Below, piece by piece: positions 1 through 6,048 of a stretch of 24,014 nucleotides of DNA. Made by a program: the position numbers and the translations under genes. The notes below the pieces were generated by a model. The model did no database searches, was not told where the DNA came from, and saw only the letters and a list, made by a program, of their open reading frames with translations. Position 1 is the first letter of the stretch. Every line of letters begins with the position of its first letter. The DNA comes from Marinosulfonomonas sp. (GTDB lineage Bacteria; Pseudomonadota; Alphaproteobacteria; Rhodobacterales; Rhodobacteraceae), in NCBI GenBank assembly GCA_026989405.1, contig JALSJL010000131.1:1-24014 (forward strand), written 5' to 3'.

Positions 1-991
1 GCAGGGAAAGCCGGGAAAGAACCGGCTTGCCGTCATAGCCCACGGCGGCGTTTTCCAGGTTGATGATCGGCGGCGACAGTTCCTCGGGCTCGGGAAAGCT
101 GAAACGCTTGAGCGCGGCTTCCTGCGGGGTGGTGATGGTTTTCAGCTTTTCGATCATCTTGAGGCGCGATTGCGCCTGCCTGGCCTTGGACGCCTTGTAG
201 CGGAAGCGGTCCACGTAGCATTGCAGATGCGCCCGGCGTTCCTCGGCCTTGCGGTTTTCGGCCTGGGCCACGGCGATGCGCGCGGCGCGGGTCTGGGCGA
301 ATGTGTCGTAATTGCCCTGGTAAAACGTGAGCTTGCGGTCTTCGAGATGCAGGATGCCGCCCACGGCGCGGTTCAGTAGCGCGCGGTCGTGGCTGACGAT
401 GATCACCGTGTGCGGGTAGCGCGCAAGGTAGCTTTCCAGCCACAGCGCGCCTTCGAGGTCCAGGTAGTTGGTCGGCTCGTCCAGCAGCAGAAGGTCGGGC
501 TGGGCAAACAGCACGCCGGCCAGGGCGACGCGCATGCGCCAGCCGCCGGAAAAGGCCGAACACGGCATCTGCTGTTCGTCGTGGGTGAAGCCAAGCCCGC
601 GCAGGATCGCCCCGGCGCGCGCTTCGGCCGACCAGGCGTCGATATCGGCAAGGCGGGTCTGGATGTCGGCGATGCGGCCGGCGTCGCTGGCGGTTTCGGA
701 TTCGGCCAGCAGGGCGGCGCGTTCGGTGTCTGCGTCCAGCACGGTGTCGATCAGCGAGACCTCGGAGCCCGGCACCTCCTGCGCGACGCCGCCGATGCGC
801 GCGCCCCTGGGAATGGAAATGTCGCCGGCTTCCAGCGCCAGTTCGCCGCGGATCAGGCGAAACAGCGTGGTCTTTCCGGTGCCATTCCTGCCCACAAGCC
901 CGACCTTGTGACCGGTCGGGATTACCGCAGAGGCGTTTTCGATCAGCGGGCGGCCGTTGACCGAATAGGTAATGTTCTCGATGCGCAACAT
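1..991 (-). CDS. ABC-F family ATPase (3' end beyond window)
   Basis: Partial gene reading leftwards off base 1; about 330 residues are visible. ABC-F proteins are soluble tandem-ABC ATPases that act on the ribosome rather than in membrane transport. The first ABC domain is complete: Walker A GRNGTGKT at residues 34-41, signature SGGWRMR starting at residue 148, and Walker B with DEPTN at 171-175 followed by YLDLEG. After it comes a charged linker (about 240-290, with FRYKASKARQAQSRLKM) matching the interdomain arm that contacts P-site tRNA in this family. The second ABC domain is just beginning (NLENAAVGYDGKPVL) when the window ends. No transmembrane segment is seen. The linker suggests a YheS/Uup-like member, but the subfamily cannot be fixed without the C-terminal half. 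The start ATG at 989-991 has no clear Shine-Dalgarno, yet the protein begins exactly where family members do. Confidence 0.93.
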   Translation of the reverse strand, partial: MLRIENITYSVNGRPLIENASAVIPTGHKVGLVGRNGTGKTTLFRLIRGELALEAGDISIPRGARIGGVAQEVPGSEVSLIDTVLDADTERAALLAESETASDAGRIADIQTRLADIDAWSAEARAGAILRGLGFTHDEQQMPCSAFSGGWRMRVALAGVLFAQPDLLLLDEPTNYLDLEGALWLESYLARYPHTVIIVSHDRALLNRAVGGILHLEDRKLTFYQGNYDTFAQTRAARIAVAQAENRKAEERRAHLQCYVDRFRYKASKARQAQSRLKMIEKLKTITTPQEAALKRFSFPEPEELSPPIINLENAAVGYDGKPVLSRLSL

Positions 992-1049
992 GGGGCGCGG
1001 TGTGCCGCAGGAATGCAGGCGGGTCAATGTGCCTTTGGCAAAGATGCCT

Positions 1050-1119
1050 CCGGCGGGAGTATTTCGGGCAAGATGAAGCCGAACCGCTCTTCATCTTGCC
1101 AAAAATACTCATGCGCCGG
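1050..1119. repeat. Imperfect palindromic intergenic repeat
   Basis: Left arm 1050-1078 and right arm 1089-1119 are inverted copies of one motif of the form CCGGCG...GAGTATTT..GGCAAGATGAAG. The inner 12 bp (GGCAAGATGAAG, 1067-1078 against 1089-1100) pair perfectly around a 10-nt loop; the outer parts pair imperfectly. It lies between two divergent genes, so it is not an ordinary terminator. From memory, GAGTATTTTTGGCAAGATGAAG-like sequence recurs between genes in Rhodobacteraceae genomes, which would make this a REP-like dispersed element. That attribution is recollection, not something shown inside this window. Confidence 0.7.
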
Positions 1120-1244
1120 TCCGGCCGGACGATGGGCCTGCCTTTGCGATAGCACTTTTCAACCCGGCAGACGCATGTTAGGGCAGCGCCGGAATTTGCA
1201 CTGGCACGGGGCCGGTGCCCGCACATCAGATCAAGAGGATCATC

Positions 1245-1667
1245 ATGGCCATTGAACGCACGCTTTCCATCATCAAGCCGGACGCGACCAAGCGCAACCT
1301 GACCGGCAAGATCGTCGCCAAGTTCGAAGATGCCGGGCTGCGCGTTGTTGCGCAAAAACGCATCCGCCTGACCAAGGCGCAGGCCGGGCAGTTCTACGAA
1401 GTTCACAAGGAGCGCCCGTTTTATGACGAGCTGTGCGAGTTCATGGCCTCGGGGCCGGTCGTCGTGCAGGTTCTCGAAGGCGAGGATGCGATTGCCAAGA
1501 ACCGCGAAGTGATGGGCGCGACCAACCCGGCCGATGCCGCGCCCGGAACCGTGCGCGCGGAATTCGCAGAGTCGGTGGGCGAGAACTCGGTGCACGGGTC
1601 GGACGCCCCCGATACGGCGGCGCAGGAGATTTCCTATTTCTTTTCGGGACTTGAGATCGTCGGCTGA
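1245..1667 (+). CDS. ndk: Nucleoside diphosphate kinase
   Basis: 140-residue cytosolic enzyme that transfers the gamma-phosphate of ATP to NDPs through a phosphohistidine, balancing (d)NTP pools. The whole family pattern is present: N-terminal ERTLSIIKPDA, the central RPFYDELCEFMASGPVV segment, the GATNPADAAPGTVR nucleotide-binding loop (91-104), and the active-site SVGENSVHGSD with catalytic His117. The length equals that of typical bacterial Ndk. The start is fixed by AGAGGA at 1234-1239, five bases before the ATG; the ATG is followed immediately by the conserved N-terminus. The last 34 bp overlap the convergent TfoX-like gene. It is transcribed alone, divergently from the ABC-F gene. Confidence 0.97.
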   Translation: MAIERTLSIIKPDATKRNLTGKIVAKFEDAGLRVVAQKRIRLTKAQAGQFYEVHKERPFYDELCEFMASGPVVVQVLEGEDAIAKNREVMGATNPADAAPGTVRAEFAESVGENSVHGSDAPDTAAQEISYFFSGLEIVG

Positions 1668-1990
1668 CGCCGGACCACGCCAATCCTGTCGAGGGCCGTT
1701 TCCAGATCGGAGCGGCCCTTGTCATGCGCGCTGGACTTGAGCGCATCGAAACGAGCCCGAAGGTCGGTCTTTTCCCGGCCCTGGCAGTCATTCCAGGGGC
1801 GCCCCTGCAGGCCCATGACGAGCGCGTAGTAGCCGATGAAATGCGGCTTGCTGCCGCTTTGCAGCAGGCGTGCATAGGCCCTGTCGGCGCCCAGTTCGCG
1901 CAGTTGTTGCGCCGTGGTGATCCCGGCGCGGGCAAAGGCTGCGTCGCTGGCCGGGCCAAGGTTTCTGATTGTCGATACGGGGTCTGACAT
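1634..1990 (-). CDS. TfoX/Sxy C-terminal domain protein
   Basis: 118-residue soluble protein. Residues about 6-95 (IRNLGPASDAAFARAGITTAQQLRELGADRAY...PWNDC) match the TfoX_C helix-hairpin-helix-like domain. The N-terminal TfoX domain of full competence regulators such as Sxy/TfoX is absent, so a role in competence should not be assumed; stand-alone TfoX_C proteins are common and mostly uncharacterised. The start ATG (1988-1990) is well placed, with GGAGG four bases upstream. The 3' end runs 34 bp into the end of ndk on the opposite strand, so the last residues (TISSPEKK) are encoded antisense to ndk codons. The small ORF at 2044-2196 lies 53 bp upstream on the same strand and may share its transcript. 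Confidence 0.85.
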   Translation of the reverse strand: MSDPVSTIRNLGPASDAAFARAGITTAQQLRELGADRAYARLLQSGSKPHFIGYYALVMGLQGRPWNDCQGREKTDLRARFDALKSSAHDKGRSDLETALDRIGVVRRQPTISSPEKK

Positions 1991-2043
1991 CGTGCCTCCG
2001 CCCGGCAGTCTAGCGCAACGATCCCTCGGCCGAAACGGTCAAC

Positions 2044-2196
2044 TCAGATGCTGGCCCAGTCGGTAAACTGACGGGGGCTGTCTTGCGGCGGCGTTTTCTC
2101 TTGCGCGCCGTTCCCGGTCCGATCCGGTTTCGCCCGGTCTTCGGACGCCTGGTCCTCGGTTGCGGTCGTGTGGTCGTTCGTATACTCGTTACCCAT
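2044..2196 (-). CDS. Small hydrophilic protein, 50 aa, unknown
   Basis: A 50-codon frame from ATG (2194-2196) to TGA (2044-2046). The best support is a strong Shine-Dalgarno, GGAGG at 2204-2208 on the minus strand, seven bases before the ATG. The product starts MGNEYTNDHTTATEDQ and ends PRQFTDWASI. It is very rich in Asp, Glu, Thr, Gln, Asn and Pro, with no hydrophobic segment and no cysteine, so it is probably a disordered cytosolic polypeptide. No family is recognised. It precedes the TfoX_C gene by 53 bp on the same strand, and co-transcription is plausible. Alternative: a chance ORF; conservation across relatives would decide. An overlapping 76-codon frame (2010-2240) has Arg/Pro-rich shadow composition. 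Confidence 0.55.
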   Translation of the reverse strand: MGNEYTNDHTTATEDQASEDRAKPDRTGNGAQEKTPPQDSPRQFTDWASI

Positions 2197-2331
2197 GCTG
2201 TTCCCTCCAGAGGCAGCCCGACCCGGGGTCGCCAGGACATGTCGTCAAGACATGGGGCGGCCGGATCAGAGGTTCGCCATCACCCACCATGTCAATCGCA
2301 GGCAACTGTGCCGTGAGGCGGGCGAAAATGT

Positions 2332-2350
2332 GAATACTCCAGGAATATTC
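2332..2350. promoter_or_regulatory. 19-bp near-perfect palindrome, possible operator
   Basis: GAATACTCCAGGAATATTC is symmetric about A2341; eight of nine base pairs match, the exception being C2337/A2345. A dyad of this length and symmetry is typical of dimeric repressor sites, but it matches no operator I can name (not the alphaproteobacterial LexA site, not the Irr ICE box). It lies 136 bp upstream of the small minus-strand ORF and about 330 bp before the five-gene cluster. Confidence 0.4.
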
Positions 2351-2433
2351 GATGCGGTGACGAGACTATCAGGTTCTGTCGGCTGTGGTGAATATTGCGG
2401 CAATCTGCCCTTCAATGTTTCCCCGCGACGCAT

Positions 2434-2451
2434 TATCCGGCAATATCCGGC
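2434..2451. repeat. Tandem TATCCGGC direct repeats, 10-bp period
   Basis: TATCCGGC occurs at 2434-2441 and again at 2444-2451, exactly one helical turn apart. Such spacing is typical of activators that bind as head-to-tail dimers on one DNA face (OmpR/PhoB class). Only two copies are present, so it could be chance. Confidence 0.35.
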
Positions 2452-2577
2452 GAATTGGAAACCGAGGCCGGCGCGCGAGCAGGGCCGGCCCGGAATGCTG
2501 CGCGGGGCCGCGGGCTTGTGATATAAACAATCGACTCACCGAGACCGGGTGAGAGCCTTGGGGGCTGACAGTGCGTT

Positions 2578-2583
2578 TTGACA
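2578..2583 (+). promoter_or_regulatory. Possible -35 hexamer for the 2681-8568 cluster
   Basis: A consensus TTGACA stands 98 bp before the chosen start of the first cluster gene. The sequence 16-18 bp downstream (around CATCTTTTTC) is only a poor -10. If used, transcription would begin near 2610, after the alternative GTG start at 2594, which favours the ATG at 2681. Weak evidence on its own. Confidence 0.3.
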
Positions 2584-2680
2584 GATTGATATCGTGCCAT
2601 CTTTTTCAGGCCGGGCGGGCGGGCGACCGTGTTCGGCGGGCATCTGTGCGGGGCGCGGGCATGTTGCCTGCGATCGGCAC

Positions 2681-4546
2681 ATGAGCGGCCCGGCCCGATC
2701 GCAAAGGCAACCGGGGGCGGCGGCGCAGGCTGAACCGCCGACGATTGACGATCTTCTTGATGGGAGCGGCTGGGAAGAGCGGCTGCAGGAGGCGCGCAAG
2801 AAACGCGAGCAGGCACTGGCCCGGCTGGCCAAAGACCGGCCCGCAGATCCCGCGCCTGCAGATGACGCGCCGTCCGGGGTGCCCAGCCTTGACGACATCA
2901 TGGCGACGCCAAACCTGAATGAGCGCTTTGAAAAGGCGCGCCGGCTGCATGATCTGAAGGTGGCGCGCCGGGGTGGCGATGCGCCCGCCGGCGGCATCGT
3001 CGCGCCGGATGTGCCGGTGTCGAAAAAGCAAACGGTTCTGTTTGCCCTGACCGGGGACCGCAAGGCCGGCGCTGCGATTGTGCCGGGGGCGCCCGCGCAA
3101 ACCGACCGCGCGCCATCCGTGGCTGGTGCGCCCAGGCCGCAAACGCCCGATGAAGGCCGGCAAGGCAAGGCGCAAAGGAAAGCCATCTGGTGGCTGCCTG
3201 CGTTCGCGTCCTTTGCGCTTGTGCTCTCGGCGGCCCTGGCCTTTGCCCCGATGCGCAGCTTTCTCATCGACAATGGCTGGGTCGCGGGGCCGCCGCCCGG
3301 AGCCGGGCCCGAGGTTGGCGGACCGCCCGAGCCCCTGGTCACGGCGGCCGCGACCGGTGCGTCCGGGCCTGGCCCCGGCGCTCTGCCGGTCACGGGCCAG
3401 GCTGCGCCCTCGGGAGTGTCCGGGGCTGCGGTCACGTTGACCCGTCCCGCGCGCGATGCCCTGAACGCACGACCCGAAGCCGCGCCGCCGCGTGAGGCGC
3501 TCGGCCCGCTTGCGCCGGCCTGGGGCCCTGCGCCGCAAGTCGCGGGGCTGGCCCTGCCGCCGGCCTCCGGGCCGGAGGGGATTGGCCAGGCAACCGCTGG
3601 TGCGCCAGGCCGGGTCGCGCGCCTGGCCCGTCCGGAGGTGTTGCCGGCCTCGACACCCGAGCCGGCCCCGGATCTGTCAGCCTTCGGGGCGGGCAGTCGC
3701 AGCCCCGGTGCGGGCGTGACGGTTCGGCTGTCTGATCTGGCGCAGCCCGTCCTGGCGGCAAAGGGCCCCGTGCGCCCGGAACCGGCGGAAAGTGCGCGCG
3801 CGCGCCTCATGGACCCGCCGGGCTCGGTGGCGCCCGCCGCCGCAGCCGGGATCGCCGAATTCGGCAGCCCTGGCTTTGTCCGCAGTGCGGCGGTGGTATC
3901 CGGTGGCTCGGTTGCGGCGCAGACCAGGCCGGTCGCCGTCGGGCCAAACGAACCTGCCCTGATCTTGCCCGCGACCCGGGCCGCGGCGGTGCCCGGCCCC
4001 GATCGGCGCGGGCGCGGGGGCGGGCTGGCCGCCCCGGTTGCGCCCCGGGGCTTCACCCTGCGCACAAGCGCTCCGGTTCCCAGACCTGTCGCAAGGCCGG
4101 CCCGGGTTGACGCCCCTGTCCCTGCGGTCGAGGGGGTCGTGGTGCGCGTGCATGCCCCGGCCAGCGTGGCCGATGAAGACCTTGCGGCGCTGCAGGATGC
4201 CCTTGGGGCGACCGGCTATCCGGTGGCCGACCCCAAGCGGGTGGACTTCCAGATTTCCAGGAGCAACGTGCGCTATTACCATCAGCGAGACTTGCCGGCA
4301 GCCCGGGAACTGGCCGACGCCGCCGGCGCCGTCCTGCGCGATTTCACCGGTTTCCGGCCGTCGCCTCCCGAAGGCACGGTCGAGCTGTGGGTCAAGGGCC
4401 CGGCCAGCAAACGCGCGCCGGCGCGGGCGGCACGAAAAACGTCGCGCCGGCGCCAGGCCAGCCAACCGGATGCCCTGGCGACATTGCGTGATCGTCTGGT
4501 GCGCCGGCTGCAAAACCGTGACTATTTGCCAAATGGTGGAAATTGA
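2681..4546 (+). CDS. Single-pass membrane protein with Pro/Ala-rich region and C-terminal alpha/beta module
   Basis: 621 residues, family not recognised. Residues 1-165 are charged and probably cytoplasmic, with two short similar units (TIDDLLDGSGWEERLQEARKKRE at about 21-43 and SLDDIMATPNLNERFEKARRLH at about 69-90). One transmembrane segment lies at about 169-190 (WWLPAFASFALVLSAALAF). A low-complexity Pro/Ala/Gly-rich stretch follows (about 200-480). A compact region at about 483-572 (VVVRVHAPASVADEDLAALQDALGATGYPV...VRYYHQRDLPAARELADAAG...VELWVKG) recalls the LytR_C/SPOR kind of small alpha/beta envelope domain; this is a resemblance in pattern only. The end is Arg/Lys-rich. An in-frame GTG at 2594 would add 29 residues, but they look non-coding, so ATG 2681 is preferred although its Shine-Dalgarno is weak. 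First gene of a five-gene run. Confidence 0.75.
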   Translation: MSGPARSQRQPGAAAQAEPPTIDDLLDGSGWEERLQEARKKREQALARLAKDRPADPAPADDAPSGVPSLDDIMATPNLNERFEKARRLHDLKVARRGGDAPAGGIVAPDVPVSKKQTVLFALTGDRKAGAAIVPGAPAQTDRAPSVAGAPRPQTPDEGRQGKAQRKAIWWLPAFASFALVLSAALAFAPMRSFLIDNGWVAGPPPGAGPEVGGPPEPLVTAAATGASGPGPGALPVTGQAAPSGVSGAAVTLTRPARDALNARPEAAPPREALGPLAPAWGPAPQVAGLALPPASGPEGIGQATAGAPGRVARLARPEVLPASTPEPAPDLSAFGAGSRSPGAGVTVRLSDLAQPVLAAKGPVRPEPAESARARLMDPPGSVAPAAAAGIAEFGSPGFVRSAAVVSGGSVAAQTRPVAVGPNEPALILPATRAAAVPGPDRRGRGGGLAAPVAPRGFTLRTSAPVPRPVARPARVDAPVPAVEGVVVRVHAPASVADEDLAALQDALGATGYPVADPKRVDFQISRSNVRYYHQRDLPAARELADAAGAVLRDFTGFRPSPPEGTVELWVKGPASKRAPARAARKTSRRRQASQPDALATLRDRLVRRLQNRDYLPNGGN

Positions 4547-4654
4547 CCGTCCGGGCGCGGTGGTTTCTTGAGTTGGGCGAAAAGATTGGTTACTGTCCTG
4601 CGTGGTGTCGTCCGGGCATTGCTGGGTATTGAAGAGTTTCAAGAGGGGGTGAAC

Positions 4655-4966
4655 ATGCCAAGTCCGCGGCTGATGGCTGTCGTGACGGCGCTGATGCTGG
4701 TTGCGGGGGCGCAATCGGGGCAGGCGGCCTATTCATTGGCGCAGCTCGAAGAGATCGAAAAGCTGATCGTGCGCAAGGATTGTTCCGGGCTGTGGTCGTT
4801 TCTGGCGGCCAACCCCGGAATACTGGATGGCAACGACCCGCTTGCGGTCGAATTGCGCCAGTTCATGTCCGGGGTGAACGGCGGCCTGATCGATTGCGTT
4901 TCGGTCGGCCCCGGCATCGCGCCGAGCGTGGATGATCTGGCATCACGGGTCGGGGCAAGCTATTGA
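4655..4966 (+). CDS. Small exported two-cysteine protein, unknown
   Basis: 103 residues. The start ATG is backed by AGAGGGGG ending four or five bases upstream and by the signal peptide that follows: Met-Pro-Ser-Pro-Arg, a hydrophobic core (LMAVVTALMLVAG) and a likely signal peptidase I site after QAA, near residue 25. The mature part of about 78 residues is mildly acidic, with an amphipathic helix (YSLAQLEEIEKLIVRKD) and two cysteines, in DCSGLWSFL and LIDCVSVGP, which could form a periplasmic disulfide. No family is recognised. The frame can be extended upstream to TTG 4568, but the extension would bury the signal peptide. Its TGA overlaps the TTG start of the next gene, suggesting translational coupling to the glycosyltransferase. 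Confidence 0.75.
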   Translation: MPSPRLMAVVTALMLVAGAQSGQAAYSLAQLEEIEKLIVRKDCSGLWSFLAANPGILDGNDPLAVELRQFMSGVNGGLIDCVSVGPGIAPSVDDLASRVGASY

Positions 4967-6048
4967 GCGATCTGGCAGGTCTGACGGATCACGCCATGGC
5001 CCGCCGACGGGTTGCCTATGTGCTGGATCCCCGGTTTCCCGGTGGCACGTCTTCGGCTCTTGCTCAGGAATTGCGTGCGATTGCGCCGATCCTGCGCCCG
5101 CATGTCTACGGAATTTCCTCGCGGATGTTTTCCGGTGACCGGATCGCGCCGGTGTTGGAAGAGGCGCTGGACGAACTCGGGCTTGACCTGCGGTGGGATC
5201 CCGAACGCATCGCCGCCGACATTGTCATTGTCCACAACCCGGCCTTTCTGAAGTTTCAGACCGAATTTCCGGCGCGCATCATCGCGCGCAGGCTGCTTGT
5301 CGTGACGCATGAGAACTTTCTCCGCCCGGGTGGCAACGAGGGCTTTGACGTGGCGCGCTGTCTTGACCAGCTGGACCGGGCCAGCCTGGCGCTGGAAAAG
5401 ACCCTGGCCCCCATATCGCCCTGGAACCGCCGCACGGTCACCGACTGGCTGGCGGCCCGGTCGCGCGGGCCGCGCTGGCGCGTGCTGGGGCAGGACTGGT
5501 TCAACATTTGCGCCTTCGAGCGGCACCCGCCCAACCCGGCCCCGCGCGACCGGCGCGGAAGGTTGTCACGGCCGGGGTTCGAGAAATTTCCGCCGCTGGC
5601 GGATCTGGAAGTCAGCTTTCCGCCGGAAGCCGAACGCAACCTGCTGCTTGGCGCGGACACGCTGTCGGATGTCGCGGGCGACCATCCGCACTGGGAGATC
5701 GTGCCGTTTCGCGCGATGGCGGTGGATGCGTTTTTCGCCGGCATCGATTTCATGATCTACCACACGTCACCAGCCTTGCGCGAAAGTTTCGGCCGCGTGC
5801 TGGCCGAAGCGATCGCGGCCGGAAAACTGGTGATCAGCGACGCCCCGACGGCTGAAAATTTCGCCGGCGGTGTGGTGTCGGCTGAACCGTCGCAGGTGGG
5901 CGCCGTCGTGCGCGGGTTTCTGGATGATCCCGAAAACTACCGTCGGCAGGTCGAGCACGCGCAGGCGCAGCTTGACCGGTTCTCGGCCACCCGTTTTGCC
6001 GATTTTTTCGCGGAGCATGTGCTGGGCCACAAGGTGGAGGCGCCATGA
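4963..6048 (+). CDS. GT4-like (GT-B fold) glycosyltransferase
   Basis: 361 residues from TTG, or 350 from ATG 4996. The N-terminus (VAYVLDPRFPGGTSSALAQEL) looks like the first strand and Gly-rich loop of a GT-B acceptor domain. The C-terminal region contains ESFGRVLAE, the E-x7-E signature of retaining GT4-type enzymes (Glu274 and Glu282), followed by AAGKLVISDAPTAENF. It presumably transfers a sugar from a nucleotide-sugar donor; donor and acceptor are unknown. No signal peptide or membrane segment is seen, so it is cytosolic or peripheral. The TTG start overlaps the upstream stop (TTGA) and the 3' end overlaps the next start (ATGA), so the three genes are probably co-translated. ATG 4996 is a real alternative start. 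Confidence 0.8.
   Translation: MSDLAGLTDHAMARRRVAYVLDPRFPGGTSSALAQELRAIAPILRPHVYGISSRMFSGDRIAPVLEEALDELGLDLRWDPERIAADIVIVHNPAFLKFQTEFPARIIARRLLVVTHENFLRPGGNEGFDVARCLDQLDRASLALEKTLAPISPWNRRTVTDWLAARSRGPRWRVLGQDWFNICAFERHPPNPAPRDRRGRLSRPGFEKFPPLADLEVSFPPEAERNLLLGADTLSDVAGDHPHWEIVPFRAMAVDAFFAGIDFMIYHTSPALRESFGRVLAEAIAAGKLVISDAPTAENFAGGVVSAEPSQVGAVVRGFLDDPENYRRQVEHAQAQLDRFSATRFADFFAEHVLGHKVEAP

Larger units (their letters stand above)
2197..2680. other. Gene-free region with several short symmetric elements
   Basis: About 480 bp without a convincing gene. It holds CATGTC-N5-GACATG (2238-2254), a 19-bp near-palindrome (2332-2350), the palindrome ATTGC-G-GCAAT (2394-2404), a 10-bp-spaced direct repeat (2434-2451), CTCACC-N7-GGTGAG (2534-2552) and a perfect TTGACA hexamer (2578-2583). 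The local AT content from about 2320 to 2460 is higher than in the flanking genes. It therefore looks like a two-sided regulatory region, serving the small ORF to the left and the five-gene cluster to the right. The plus-strand frame across 2168-2521 has shadow-like composition and was not accepted. Confidence 0.5.

Noticed and set aside
33..1595. 520-codon antisense frame across the ABC-F and ndk genes
   Set aside because: Arg/Pro-rich composition, spans a clear intergenic repeat and two well-identified genes; a GC-bias shadow.
2010..2240. 76-codon minus-strand frame overlapping the 50-codon small ORF
   Set aside because: Arg/Lys/Pro-rich shadow without the ribosome site that serves the other frame.
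2168..2521. 117-codon plus-strand frame in the gene-free region
   Set aside because: No ribosome site, composition unlike local proteins, covers several symmetric DNA elements, no recognisable domain.
2594..2680. GTG start giving a 29-residue extension of the first cluster gene
   Set aside because: Extension is Gly/Arg/Cys-rich and unlike the rest, no Shine-Dalgarno, and a candidate -35 hexamer lies so close that transcription would start after it.
2536..4065. 509-codon minus-strand frame opposite the membrane protein gene
   Set aside because: Low-complexity Arg/Ala/Pro mixture mirroring the Pro/Ala-rich region of the plus-strand gene; no domain.
4568..4654. TTG start adding 29 residues to the small exported protein
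   Set aside because: It would place a signal peptide in the interior; ATG 4655 has a strong ribosome site.
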